A stretch of 64,000 bases of DNA from Heyndrickxia oleronia (GCF_017809215.1 NZ_CP065424.1:4130001-4194000); one strand, 5' to 3'; positions 25,244 through 34,574 are shown, counted from the stretch's first letter. Program-made: numbers and translations. The notes: generated by a model not told the origin, from the letters alone.

Positions 25244-25867
25244 TTATTTCTTCTTACATTTCACCAATATAAAATTTATTGAAGGTTTATTTTTCATGTC
25301 CTTATTTGGCTCATCAATTTCCGAAAACTCTACCAAACCATAGTCTCCAAATTCTTGTTTTATAGAGTCAGAATCATAAAAAAACATTTTTACCCCTTCC
25401 ATTATCTCAAAATAGTCTTTATCCAATTGTTTGCCTTTACCAAACATTGGTGCCTTTTTTGAAACAGTTGTAAAAATCATATATCCATTCGGTTTTAACT
25501 GATCGTAGCAATCTTTAATAAACTTCTTTCTCTCCTGCTCATTCAATAAATGTATAAGTGCGTGAGAGAATATGCCATCGTAAAGCTTGTTATCAAAAGG
25601 CATATCAGTAACAGAACCATGAAAAATTTCACTATCAATTCCATTTTCCCTCGCCAAACCAATTGCTGTTTTTGAAATCTCAATCCCTGTAACATTTATT
25701 CCATTTTCAATGAATACCTTCGCATTTCTTCCATATCCAATACCTGGTATTAGTATGTCCTTAACGTTTTTTTCAAGGAAAAAGTCTTTTATTAAAATTG
25801 CGGAGTCTGTAGGCTCGAATCCCCACATTGTCTGTTTGTCTATAAAACTTGATTCCCAAAATTCCAT
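25244..25867 (-). CDS. Class I SAM-dependent methyltransferase (TehB-like)
   Basis: 207 residues behind AAGGAGATAGAG. The start MEFWESSFIDKQTMWGFEPT and motif I ILIPGIGYGRNAK (about residue 38) with a later VTGIEIS acidic motif resemble the TehB/thiopurine-type small methyltransferases. FSHALIHLL is motif IV-like. Reaction: SAM-dependent methyl transfer; substrate unknown. Single gene. Confidence 0.8.
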   Translation of the reverse strand: MEFWESSFIDKQTMWGFEPTDSAILIKDFFLEKNVKDILIPGIGYGRNAKVFIENGINVTGIEISKTAIGLARENGIDSEIFHGSVTDMPFDNKLYDGIFSHALIHLLNEQERKKFIKDCYDQLKPNGYMIFTTVSKKAPMFGKGKQLDKDYFEIMEGVKMFFYDSDSIKQEFGDYGLVEFSEIDEPNKDMKNKPSINFILVKCKKK

Positions 25868-26677
25868 TATATCTCTATCTCCTTCAAGTTATAATTTGGC
25901 TTTTTTGTATCATACTAATTACTAAAACTTTACCCAATTAGCAACCATTCTGAAAAAAGCCTATATTTTAATTGGAAACTATGTTGCTTGACACTATTAT
26001 TCCTATTATAGATATGATAACTCTCTAATAACTATAATTAGACATCTTCTTTTTGTAAATAGCCATTCCTTAAAAATGAACGGAATGTATTCCTTTATTT
26101 ACATGTTTATACTTATTTAGCTAATCTGCTCCTATTGTGGAATAACAAAAAAAGGCTTTACTTTTTAAGGAGGTAAACCCTTATTCTTTAAAATGCTAGA
26201 TTATTATATTGGTAAGAGAATTTAACTCCCAATCTAAAAAAAAACGGCAACTCAAAAAGACTACCTATTATACAAAGTTCGGGATTTATATTTTTTCTAA
26301 AAGATTTAATTTATCTCTTTTACTGCTCTGTTAATCTATCCCTTTCACACAATAGCTTCACAAAAAATATGAACCCTTCTTGGATCTGCCACGGTTTTAC
26401 TGCTCCTTTTTTATCATTTTTTCCCTAAAAATCAGGTTAAACCCTTGAATTTTTGTTTTCTTTTTTAAAGGCTTTTTGTATCGTTTGTTGCATTTGTACA
26501 AGCCCAACTGCCAGCTTTTATTCCCAATAAAGGATTCTAGCCTTTCTTAAGGAGATTGCAGCTCTTTACTCAGTAAAATGAAACGTGTAGCTATCCTCAG
26601 TCGATATTTATTATTTATAACTTTACTAAAATAGCAACAATGTTTGAGAAAAGAGCCTTTTTAAAAGTTATTTTTAA
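25868..26677. other. Long gene-poor stretch with remnants and a repeat
   Basis: No intact gene over about 900 bases. A recurrent hairpin copy lies near 26150-26180. Minus-strand fragments near 26330-26550 read like coding DNA in two frames (VGLVQMQQTIQKAFKKENK; PWQIQEGFIFFVKLLCERD) but lack starts, so a decayed gene is possible. A repeat shared with 42588-42663 lies at 26584-26657. Confidence 0.45.
26584..26657 (-). repeat. Dispersed intergenic repeat, copy 1
   Basis: About 75 bases resembling 42588-42663 at roughly three quarters of positions by eye, including the identical core AATAGCAACAATGTTT. Both copies are intergenic in the same orientation. No ORF or terminal repeat is seen. Confidence 0.5.
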
Positions 26678-26702
26678 GTTTTATAGGCTTAAAGATGGGT
26701 AA
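26678..26702 (+). promoter_or_regulatory. Sigma-B-like promoter of the manganese catalase
   Basis: GTTTTA (26678-26683), 13 bases, GGGTAA (26697-26702), close to the Bacillus sigma-B consensus GTTTAA-N12-15-GGGTAT. It lies about 145 bases before the catalase start. A hairpin TGTGGA/TCCACA follows in the leader. General-stress control would suit a catalase; it is inferred from the match. Confidence 0.5.
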
Positions 26703-26848
26703 AAAAGTACTGTGGAGTTGAGATCCACAATCCATAAAGGCGCTTTTTTACTAGTAAGAATAAATGGGTTTCCATTCTACATATGTGTAAGCATCATGTT
26801 ACTAATTCTTATGCTAAAAAAGCTTCTTAATTTTAAAGGAGGATATAC

Positions 26849-27688
26849 ATGTTTCGTCATCAAAAGGAATTGCAATTTGAAGTAAAAGTAGAGCGTCCCG
26901 ATCCGCAACTTGCGAAGCATATTCAGGAATTACTAGGCGGCCAATTCGGTGAAATGTCCGTTATGATGCAGTATTTATTCCAAGGTTGGAACTGTCGCGG
27001 AAATGAAAAATATAAAGACATGTTGATGGATATCGGCACAGAAGAAATCGGTCACGTTGAAATGCTTTGTTCTTTAATTTGCCAATTGCTGGACGGTGCT
27101 TCCCCCGAGCAGCAGGCAGAAGCTGCCAAAGATCCAACATTGGCTGCTATAATGGGTGGAATAAATCCTCAACACTTAATCGTTAGTGGACTTGGAGCAA
27201 CTCCTAAGGATTCCCAAGGTGTTCCATGGAATGCAGGCTATATCGTAGCTAGTGGCAACTTGCTTGCTGATATGCGTGCAAACCTAAATGCAGAAAGTCA
27301 AGGACGTCTTCAGGTTGCTCGAATCTACCATATGACAAAAGACGAAGGCGTTCGTGCAACATTCCGAAAAATGCTTGCCCGTGATCGCTATCATCAATAT
27401 CAATGGATGGCTGCCATCAGTGAACTCGAAGAGAAAAACGGAGTAGTCGTACCAGCATCCTTCCCACCAGAAGCTGAAAAGGAATCCCAACCACATGCGT
27501 TAGAATTCTGGGACCTTTCAGAAGGCGAAGAATCATCTACAGGTCTATGGGCTACCGGAAGTGCTCCGGACGGTACCGGAGATTTCGTTTACCTACCTGA
27601 CCCAGCACCACAAGGTAACATTCCAGACCCTATAGTCCCAGCACCAGAACTGCATCATGACCTTGATGGCCAAGCTACTAATAAATAA
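26849..27688 (+). CDS. Manganese catalase (YdbD/CotJC family)
   Basis: 279 residues behind AAAGGAGGATATAC. Di-manganese ligands are seen in GTEEIGHVEML (about 71-81) and in the later helices HMTKDEGVRATFRKM and ARDRYHQYQW. The glycine-rich C-terminal extension (ATGSAPDGTGDFVYLPDPAP) is typical of bacillar non-heme catalases similar to YdbD. It breaks hydrogen peroxide to water and oxygen in the cytoplasm. Codon use is slightly more GC-rich than its neighbours. A strong terminator follows. Confidence 0.92.
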   Translation: MFRHQKELQFEVKVERPDPQLAKHIQELLGGQFGEMSVMMQYLFQGWNCRGNEKYKDMLMDIGTEEIGHVEMLCSLICQLLDGASPEQQAEAAKDPTLAAIMGGINPQHLIVSGLGATPKDSQGVPWNAGYIVASGNLLADMRANLNAESQGRLQVARIYHMTKDEGVRATFRKMLARDRYHQYQWMAAISELEEKNGVVVPASFPPEAEKESQPHALEFWDLSEGEESSTGLWATGSAPDGTGDFVYLPDPAPQGNIPDPIVPAPELHHDLDGQATNK

Positions 27689-27699
27689 TCTATTTCTAC

Positions 27700-27742
27700 A
27701 AAACAGCGCTGTCTTCATTTTGGAGACGCGCTGTTTTGATGT
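27700..27742 (+). terminator. Rho-independent terminator of the catalase gene
   Basis: AAAACAGCGC (27700-27709) pairs with GCGCTGTTTT (27728-27737), with an inner GTCTTC/GGAGAC extension. It lies 12 bases after the stop. Confidence 0.85.
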
Positions 27743-28202
27743 TAATGCTATTTTAATCATAATTTCAGCATACAAAAGTTGAATAGCATTTTTCCTAAAT
27801 AAGGCCTTACTAAGGAATAATTGCTCTTCTTATAGAAGTAAACCGCTCCGTAAGTTTGGAATTTCAACAATAAAAGCGTTTAAACACTAGATTAACGGTT
27901 TATTATTTAATTATTATTCTTAATAGTTTCTTCATCTTCCACACTGATAACTGCCCTTTCGTTTTTTAGTTAACTCAACAAAAAAGCATTAACCCTTTTT
28001 CAATTACGACTCCGTTATCCATCCATGAATGACAATTTACCACAGAGATTGGAAGATAATTATGTTCTTTCATGGTAGTTTAAGTAAAATATTTCATATG
28101 GTACGATTATAATTAAAAATGAGAAAATCTAAGTTTGTCGAAATGGGTCGTTTTATGTATTATGGTACCAATAGTTATTTTTGACGCTTTGGGGGAAAAA
28201 CA
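27743..28202. other. Spacer before the 28203 gene
   Basis: A dispersed-repeat hairpin copy lies near 27970-28020. A/T-rich DNA otherwise; no gene or confident promoter seen. Confidence 0.45.
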
Positions 28203-28571
28203 ATGGGAAAACTATATTCCTTTAAATTGGATGAAGAAAAAGGCATTTTCTTTGTAAAAGTGGGCGGCTTTTTTAAAGAGGAAGATGCAAAAATATATTT
28301 AAGCGAGTTTCAAACCATCGTAAATACCATTAACCCTTCGAGGTATAAATTAATTATAGATGCAAGTGGACAAGAAGAAGTGGCTGATCAAGTGGTGGAT
28401 GATATCATATTCGTTTTAAAATTATATTCGATGGCTAATTTTAAAAAGATAATAGTTATTATTCCTTCCTCTCCCACTTCAAGAATGCAGGTTATAAATT
28501 GTGTAAGAAAAATTATCTTTCCTGGAATATTTGTAGATTCCATTGAAGAAGCTTACAGCATCCAAGATTAA
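28203..28571 (+). CDS. STAS/SpoIIAA-like hypothetical protein
   Basis: 122 residues. Alternating strands and helices with a central YKLIIDASGQEEV strand-turn resemble the SpoIIAA/STAS-like fold, but no phosphorylatable serine motif is clear. RBS GGGGGAAAA. Single gene, function unknown. Confidence 0.55.
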   Translation: MGKLYSFKLDEEKGIFFVKVGGFFKEEDAKIYLSEFQTIVNTINPSRYKLIIDASGQEEVADQVVDDIIFVLKLYSMANFKKIIVIIPSSPTSRMQVINCVRKIIFPGIFVDSIEEAYSIQD

Positions 28572-28718
28572 TAATATTTTCAATGTCAACAGTTAACCTG
28601 TAACGGGTTTAGTTAAGAGGGGAAAATTTGCTTTGATTCACAAAATAACAAATCATTAGTTCTACGTAGAGGGGCATAGTCTTTATGGATTAACGCCCCC
28701 GCTAGTGGAATAACAATT

Positions 28719-28846
28719 TTATTCTCTTATTTCTTCCAGTATTTTAAGTACACGATTATTTTGTCTTTCAATAGATTTTATCTCTTTTAAATGCTTGAAG
28801 AGAACACCACAATAAGTACAATAGCTACTCAAATTATAAAATCCAT
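28719..28846 (-). pseudogene. Frameshifted small protein gene
   Basis: ATG 28846 follows GGGGAACTGAA and reads MDFII then stop. Adding one T in the three-T run at 28831-28833 gives an open frame of 42 residues ending LKEIKSIERQNNRVLKILEE and stop at 28719. The end resembles small one-segment Bacillus proteins with a charged helical tail. Lost base or base-call error. Confidence 0.45.
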
Positions 28847-29058
28847 TTCAGTTCCCCGTCTTCATTATTTATCTATGTACTTTTACATTATTCCGCATAC
28901 GTTTTGGTTTAAAATTACATGCTTGTTCAAGTATTCTTCTTCCTTTATTCTACAATACAAACCAACACATTATTCACAAGAATATCAATAACAATATTTT
29001 CCTAAAATAATGAAACTTCCTTCTTTTTTATACGTATCTCTTCATAAGGGGGAATTCC

Positions 29059-29378
29059 ATGAAGAAATTTTTATCTATAATAATAACTTTATCTGTCTTA
29101 CTTGGTCTTAATTATGGAGTATCATATTTATTAGATGCAAACTTATTCGAATACTCATTTTTCATAGGGCTTGCTGTAACTCTGACAATTTGGTTCTTCA
29201 CCACCAAAGGTGGATTTACTACTAAAAGCGTTGATTTTTTAGTATTGTCCAATACTAATCAAAAATGGAAACCGAAAAATCTACATATAAACCTTCAATT
29301 GCCTTTTATACCTCTTTTATTTATACGTTAATATCAATGATAGCCTTGATTATTTACTACAGGAATTATTTCCTTTAA
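29059..29378 (+). pseudogene. Small membrane protein gene with a one-base deletion
   Basis: ATG 29059 behind AAGGGGGAATT. The first 70 residues (MKKFLSIIITLSVLLGLNYG ... TIWFFTTKGGFTTKSVDFL) hold two membrane segments. Past the five-A run at 29261-29265 the frame turns to nonsense; one more A continues METEKSTYKPSIAFYTSFI and ends IALIIYYRNYFL at 29378, adding a third segment. The restored length is about 106 residues. Confidence 0.65.
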
Positions 29379-29482
29379 TTTCTCTATCAAATCCTGGGAT
29401 ACAAATTTAAGATTCCAGGATTGTTTTTGTTATACTTCATTATTAAAACTTTTTTATCAAATAAGTAGCTCCGTTTTTACAA

Positions 29483-29514
29483 TAAAAAAACGATCCTTCG
29501 ATATTGAAGAATCG
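29483..29514 (-). terminator. Rho-independent terminator of the reductase gene
   Basis: In the minus direction CGATTCTTC pairs with GAAGGATCG (one wobble) and is followed by T7. Lies 55 bases past the reductase stop. Confidence 0.8.
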
Positions 29515-29568
29515 CACTCTTGTATGGAACATCTATTTAGTTTTATCTACGAAAATATTTTGTCACTC

Positions 29569-30285
29569 TTAAATTGACATATCAAATGATAAAAACTTAG
29601 GCAGTTCATTTTCACGCTTATCGAGCATAATTTGTTCTGGCTTAATCCCCTGCTCACGCAGTACTTCAATGTTCTGCTCAAGGAACTCGTCGCTGCCAAC
29701 AACATAGAAGATTGCATCCTTGTCTGCAGCAAGATTTTTCACTTCTTCATAGTAGTCTTTACGGTTATCGACGAACTGTGCCGTAAATTTCTTGTCAGGT
29801 TCAGATTTAAAAATATTAGTGAATAAGAAATTCTTTGTTGAATCAATATTCAGAGAATGAATTTTATTGACATTGTCTGCACGTTCGAAATATTCAAGTA
29901 CAAGTGGTCTGAAAGTTGCAAGACCGACACCTGATGACAGCAGGTAAACATTTTTGTCTTCTCTTTTAAGCGGTACATTCGAATGAGTTTTAAATATCGC
30001 CACTTCATTGCCGACTTCAAGATTTCTTAAAATCGACTTAAACTCAGAACATTGCTCTCTAATGCGTGTTGTGATACCTATTGCATTTTCGTGCGGTAAA
30101 GTAGAAATTGACATATGGCGAATTAGGCTGCGGTTTGGTTTATCTCCAGCATTGAAACCTTCCAATGCAAAGTGTGTGTGGGAGCCTTCTTCCCATGTAA
30201 AGTCTTCCGGACAGTCGAGCAAGTACGTTTTAACCTCAGGCGTTTCCTCTATAATCTTATTTATTTTAGTCCAGTATATTTGCAA
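29569..30285 (-). CDS. Ferredoxin-reductase-like FAD/NAD(P)H oxidoreductase
   Basis: 238 residues from TTG 30285 behind GAGGAG. FAD-binding barrel with NRSLIRHMSIST (R-x-Y/H-S/T-like, about residue 51), then an NAD-binding half with VYLLSSGVGLATFRPLV (about 115-131) and a late FYVVGSDEFLEQ. This is the ferredoxin-NADP reductase fold; no iron-sulphur or heme domain is attached. A Fur-like box lies 55 bases upstream, so a role in iron release or iron-starvation redox is plausible. Confidence 0.75.
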   Translation of the reverse strand: MQIYWTKINKIIEETPEVKTYLLDCPEDFTWEEGSHTHFALEGFNAGDKPNRSLIRHMSISTLPHENAIGITTRIREQCSEFKSILRNLEVGNEVAIFKTHSNVPLKREDKNVYLLSSGVGLATFRPLVLEYFERADNVNKIHSLNIDSTKNFLFTNIFKSEPDKKFTAQFVDNRKDYYEEVKNLAADKDAIFYVVGSDEFLEQNIEVLREQGIKPEQIMLDKRENELPKFLSFDMSI

Positions 30286-30339
30286 TGTATATTCTCCTCA
30301 CTCAATTACATGTATTGTTATTATCTAATATATCATAAA

Positions 30340-30354
30340 TGATAACGATTCTCA
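30340..30354 (-). promoter_or_regulatory. Fur-box-like operator
   Basis: TGATAAC-G-ATTCTCA (30340-30354) matches the 7-1-7 Fur consensus TGATAAT-N-ATTATCA at 12 of 14 positions. It lies just upstream of the reductase start, where a promoter would be expected. Confidence 0.6.
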
Positions 30355-30563
30355 ATTGATTTGATTGATTATTTCAGATAATTTATGTGATTTATATTTA
30401 CCGGTAATTCATACAGTAATTTTCTAGATAATGGTTCTATTACTGAACTAAGAAAAATCTGGACTCTTCAGCTAACCTATCCCTTTACTTCAACAAGAAA
30501 AGATTAAGGCATTCCGTTACTTGTCTTTTTGGTCAACTTTTATTTTTTTTTCTAGAAAACTAA

Positions 30564-31013
30564 CTAAACTCCAAATTGTTTTAAATGATGGTCAAGGTGC
30601 TTGTATATACCTTTTCCCCATTGCTCGGAAGTAAGTTTACCGAAAAAGGGATGTGGATGAATCGTACACTTTTCTGGACCATTATTTTGGAAAGTTATAA
30701 TTTTTTGTTTCAGTTTTTCCTTATCTGTTTCAAATTCTTTTTCATCTACAATCAAAATGGTCGGAATGGTGGACATATTTTTGGCTAAAGTCCTGTCGTT
30801 ATAAAACATTGGTTTTACAAAGTTTCCTATTAATATTCCTAACCAACCTCTTGGTGGAAAAGAATATCCCATTGCAAAGTTTTGAAAGGATGAACAATGT
30901 GCTAGCATTTGGGCAACATCCATTTTACCCCATTGGGGTTTTGAATTTGGGTTTAATTTGTCAATACGCTTTAAAATTTCCTTTGAATGCAATTGATTAA
31001 AAATATTTTTCAT
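30564..31013 (-). CDS. DUF1569-family protein
   Basis: 149 residues from ATG 31013 behind AAGGGGGATG. The pattern WGKMDVAQMLAHCSSFQNFAM (positions 33-53, quoted 20 at most elsewhere) and the end KHLDHHLKQFGV is that of DUF1569, a DinB-like helical family of unknown function with conserved histidines. Single gene. Confidence 0.75.
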   Translation of the reverse strand: MKNIFNQLHSKEILKRIDKLNPNSKPQWGKMDVAQMLAHCSSFQNFAMGYSFPPRGWLGILIGNFVKPMFYNDRTLAKNMSTIPTILIVDEKEFETDKEKLKQKIITFQNNGPEKCTIHPHPFFGKLTSEQWGKGIYKHLDHHLKQFGV

Positions 31014-31034
31014 TTGTGCATCCCCCTTTACCAA

Positions 31035-31456
31035 TCTAGCTCTACATCACCACAAAAAAATCCTTTTATTCTGTTAATTAAAAGGTTCTCTAAGTTGTAA
31101 TAAATTTCCTTCAATAAGAAAAGGCATCCCTTATTAAAGGAATGCCCTATAGTTTAAATAGAAACTTTCAATCTATTGTTTTGATATCTTGACCATCGTA
31201 AAAAGGCGCTAGAATTGTGCCTTTTTATGGAAGACGTGATTTCAAAATCATTTTAATATATCTAGAGGGGTACGACAATTATTCCTGTTTTATCGTGTTA
31301 TTTTAAACCATACGATTATAGTTCAAAATGGTTCATTGTCAAACCGGGAAAAACGAGGTTGTCACCAGAGAAATGATATCGGCACATTCGGCCAAAAATG
31401 GCTATATATTTTACCAATCGTTTCCACTCTCAAAATTGTGGCCTCACTCGTTTCAT
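31035..31456. other. Spacer with hairpins
   Basis: A terminator-like hairpin at 31119-31146 is nearly identical to the one after the ABC-F gene. Another at about 31199-31229 (AAAAAGGC ... GCCTTTTT) could work in both directions. From about 31340 the DNA becomes more GC-rich. No gene seen. Confidence 0.5.
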
Positions 31457-31867
31457 CTATCCGTCAATTCTATTGCTGAACCGTTTGATTGCTTCCTCGG
31501 TCACCGGCTCGAAGAGGTTAACGAGGTTGCCGTCGGGATCACGGAACAACATGGAACGGTTCCCCCACGGCATCGTGGTCGGTTCCTTTACCCACTCGTC
31601 AATAAACGGTTTTAAACGTTCGTATTCAGCATCGACATTATGGACACGGAATTCGATAATGACAGTTTTATTGCTGGCTGCTATTGCGGAACCAGTACCG
31701 AACAGTGGCACCGTCTGCGAATGGCCGATTGCCAGGGTGCACGATGTCAAAACAAGTTCCGCAAAGACAGGCGCGGGACGTTCTGCCGAAACCCCCAAGA
31801 CTTTTTCATAGAACTTGACAAGACGATCCAAATCGTCAGTAATAATGCGTACAGAAGCAAAATTCAT
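31457..31867 (-). CDS. VOC-superfamily protein of atypical base composition
   Basis: 136 residues from ATG 31867 behind AGGAAGGATG. VOC layout: start VRIITDDLDRLVKFYEKVLG, end FRDPDGNLVNLFEPV with a glutamate as likely metal ligand. Codon use is clearly more GC-rich than the rest of the window, as in the adjacent WYL regulator, pointing to recent acquisition from another bacillus. Substrate unknown. Confidence 0.8.
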   Translation of the reverse strand: MNFASVRIITDDLDRLVKFYEKVLGVSAERPAPVFAELVLTSCTLAIGHSQTVPLFGTGSAIAASNKTVIIEFRVHNVDAEYERLKPFIDEWVKEPTTMPWGNRSMLFRDPDGNLVNLFEPVTEEAIKRFSNRIDG

Positions 31868-32181
31868 AATATCATCCTTCCTATAATAACTGATAAAATA
31901 TCGTATCATTTCATTTTTGGCCAGAACCAGCAATGCTATCATAAATTGCAAAGGGTTACGAGGCCTGTTTTTTCCATTTTAAGTAGCCTAATTTGCGGGT
32001 TAACCAACTTTCGTTGGCTCTCTGTAAGGGCTTGATTGAATCTATAATTATTCCATTTTTGGTTTAACGACCATTTTTCCATGTCTGGCTACTGTGCAAT
32101 TGGTCTATAGTGATATGAATTATCCTTTGCAAAACATACTTCGCATCCCACTCCTTTATGTTTACTTACTCCGATTATAAA

Positions 32182-32217
32182 AAAACACTACTGACAACAG
32201 TATGTCAGTAGTGTTTT
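32182..32217 (-). terminator. Rho-independent terminator overlapping the end of the WYL gene
   Basis: AAAACACTACTGACA (32182-32196) pairs perfectly with 32203-32217 (15 bp, six-base loop). The last codons of the gene (Lys-His-Tyr-stop) form the first arm. Confidence 0.85.
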
Positions 32218-33152
32218 AACATTTTTTTTGCTTCCTCACGAATCCGATTTCGGAATGATTCAGGCTCCAATACAATCACTCCCGCTCCCCAGCCAAGCAC
32301 CCATTGTAACAATTCGTCTAGGTGACGAACGCGTAAGACTACATGCAATCCATCTTGATGCTCTTCCATATACTCTATATAATGATAGTTCGACTCCCTC
32401 ACTTTATCCACGATGTCATGGTTAAATCGAAGGCGAACTCGCAAGTTCCTATCATCCGGAGGGGTATACTCCCTTAAGTTAAAATGCGCCGGCAGTTCGA
32501 ATCGTTCTTCCAGGTTGATAAGTTCCGTCATTCGGGACAAGCGGAAGTGGCGAATGTCTTGACGAAGATCACATCGAGCTACGAGCATCCACGATCCTTG
32601 AATAAGCACCAATCCATAGGGAGCAACGGTACGAACACTATGGTAATTCCCTTTGGAATCTGCAAGTCTTTTTGCATAATGAAAGTTTATCTTTCGCTCG
32701 TCTAATATTGCTCGACGGATCTTTTCTAGATATTTCTTTTCTTTTGAAGGCGTAACCTGTTTATCAGAAATGAGCAAACGCATAGCCTTGAGTACATGAG
32801 AAGTTTCATTGCGAACGCTCGACGGAAGAATGGCCTCGATTTTGCTACGAGCTGCTTGAGCTCTGACACGATAATCATCATCAAATTGTTGTTCGATAAA
32901 GTCTGTTCCAATCAGTAGGCTCACGGCTTCTGGTACCGTAAAACTGATAGGTGGTAAGAAATAGCCTTCCATTAAGGAATATCCTGTTCCAGGGGCTCCT
33001 ATGATTGGCACGCCAGCTTCACTCAGCGCCTGAATGTCGCGGTAGATGGTTCGCACGCTCGTTTCAAACAGGGTTGCCAGATCTTCAGCACGTACAACTT
33101 CTTTACGCTGCAACTCCAGCACGACGGCTAACAATCGGTCTGTTTTGTTCAT
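32205..33152 (-). CDS. YafY/WYL-domain transcriptional regulator
   Basis: 315 residues from ATG 33152 behind AAGGGGGGCAACC. N-terminal HTH_11 winged helix (LATLFETSVRTIYRDIQALS, about 23-42), then a WYL domain (VAPYGLVLIQGSWMLVARC ... IRHFRLSRM) and a C-terminal WCX part. WYL regulators sense ligands and often act on neighbours; the VOC gene downstream of the terminator may be its target. GC-rich codons match that neighbour. Confidence 0.88.
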   Translation of the reverse strand: MNKTDRLLAVVLELQRKEVVRAEDLATLFETSVRTIYRDIQALSEAGVPIIGAPGTGYSLMEGYFLPPISFTVPEAVSLLIGTDFIEQQFDDDYRVRAQAARSKIEAILPSSVRNETSHVLKAMRLLISDKQVTPSKEKKYLEKIRRAILDERKINFHYAKRLADSKGNYHSVRTVAPYGLVLIQGSWMLVARCDLRQDIRHFRLSRMTELINLEERFELPAHFNLREYTPPDDRNLRVRLRFNHDIVDKVRESNYHYIEYMEEHQDGLHVVLRVRHLDELLQWVLGWGAGVIVLEPESFRNRIREEAKKMLKHY

Positions 33153-33383
33153 TGGTTGCCCCCCTTGAATGTTTATTACAAAATAATATACCACATCCTA
33201 ATGGAGAAGATTATTCAGTGACTCTGGAGTTGCCAGACATGGCTGTGTAAACGCATCTATGACGGAATCTCTACAAAATAAGGGCAAGGCTTCTGTTGGA
33301 GTTGCGCCGTTAACTGGTCCGAATGTTGAACATAAGTTCAACATAATAGAGTATTAAATTCATATTAGATCAAACACTTTTAA

Positions 33384-33740
33384 TTAAAGTTTTAGATTGA
33401 TTAGAACGCTTTGTTTTAAATAATTATATTGTTTATCATTGGTATCCAAAAATGCTTCGTCTCTATTTGAAGGAATATCCATATACACTATGTCTTCTCC
33501 AAATTGACTAGCTGTAAAATCGTATAAGTTTCCATTAATAAAATTATAAAAATGCCATCCACCAGATAGATTAGTTTTCCTTATTTCCCCACCTAATATA
33601 TCATTTACTACTAATGCAGTTACACCACATTGTCCATTTGCAGGGTTATCTTTACTCCATTTTGAACTTGATTCTAATGACCAAGATTTAGCTAACGCTT
33701 TAATCATTTTTTCTATTTGCTTAGAGTGATTATTTTCCAT
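33384..33740 (-). CDS. YunG-family protein
   Basis: 118 residues. The core pattern NGQCGVTALVVNDILGGEI followed by GWHFYNFINGNLYDFTASQF matches the YunG family of Bacillus, with a conserved Cys and His that suggest a papain-like fold. No assigned reaction. Single gene. Confidence 0.7.
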   Translation of the reverse strand: MENNHSKQIEKMIKALAKSWSLESSSKWSKDNPANGQCGVTALVVNDILGGEIRKTNLSGGWHFYNFINGNLYDFTASQFGEDIVYMDIPSNRDEAFLDTNDKQYNYLKQSVLINLKL

Positions 33741-34034
33741 AAAAACCCCTCATTTCACAGATTATCTTATATAGAATTTCTCCTATTACTGTATACAAAT
33801 TAAATACTGCTCTTCAACTCTTGCCTCCGTTAGTTCAAAGGAAGTCCTTTTTTTAAGCAACGTTCGTGGTAACATTCCTGTAAGTGATTTACTTAAAGTA
33901 ACGAGCACGTTATTCAAAAAGGATTAACGATTTTTTTGTTGAATTTCTGACTGTGTAACAGGGGGATTTTTAGTTGGAGCAAATATGTTATATTTGTAGC
34001 GAAAAAATGTGTTTTTCAGATCGGGAGGTGAGGA

Positions 34035-34490
34035 TTGTTGAAAACAAAAATTGGAATAGCGGTGTTAGTTCTCATTTTCTTAGGAGTAATGTATAAGTTT
34101 TTAGTCAATCAAGAAGGTGTTGACCAAACATATTTATTGCCTTCGGGTTTTGAAGGTTGTGTTGTTATTCACTACAATGTGGATGGTGCAAAACCACTAA
34201 AAATAGAAAACAATGAGATTGTTTACAAAGTGCCAGAGAGTGGAATTCTATATACTTCTTCGCCCTCTGATTTTGGATGGGTTAATGAAAAGCATTCTGG
34301 AGCATATCAATTACGTGCGTTTTATGTTGATGAAAAAGGAGAAAAAATAGAAGAATTACCTCAAGAAAAAATAAGATTTGGAGCGAACGGTGCTAGTCAA
34401 GAGGAAGGAAAACCAGAAAAACATTATTTCTATCAGATTTTTGGTTCAGAAGAAATTGAAAACAAAGGTTGTCCAGTACTTAGTTTATAG
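34035..34490 (+). CDS. Membrane-anchored or exported hypothetical protein (DUF6843-like)
   Basis: 151 residues from TTG 34035 behind GGGAGGTGAGGA. Residues 6-22 form a hydrophobic anchor or uncleaved signal. The pattern LPSGFEGCVVIHYNVDGA and YQIFGSEEIENKGCP resembles DUF6843 lipoprotein-like proteins. Convergent with the hydrolase operon, with a shared terminator between. Confidence 0.6.
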   Translation: MLKTKIGIAVLVLIFLGVMYKFLVNQEGVDQTYLLPSGFEGCVVIHYNVDGAKPLKIENNEIVYKVPESGILYTSSPSDFGWVNEKHSGAYQLRAFYVDEKGEKIEELPQEKIRFGANGASQEEGKPEKHYFYQIFGSEEIENKGCPVLSL

Positions 34491-34502
34491 AAAAAATTTT
34501 TA

Positions 34503-34552
34503 TTAAAAAGAGAATAGGCACATTTCATTTTAAGAAATGTGCCTACTCTTAA
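34503..34552. terminator. Bidirectional terminator
   Basis: TAGGCACATTTC (34515-34526) pairs perfectly with GAAATGTGCCTA (34534-34545). A-rich on the left and T/A-rich on the right, so it can end both the plus gene at 34035 and the minus operon ending at 34575. Confidence 0.8.
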
Positions 34553-34574
34553 GGTTACTATTACAAGTATAAAA

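Noticed and set aside
31328..32035. Plus-strand ORFs of 95-137 residues in the GC-rich block
   Set aside because: They mirror the VOC gene; higher GC lengthens chance frames. No ribosome binding site.
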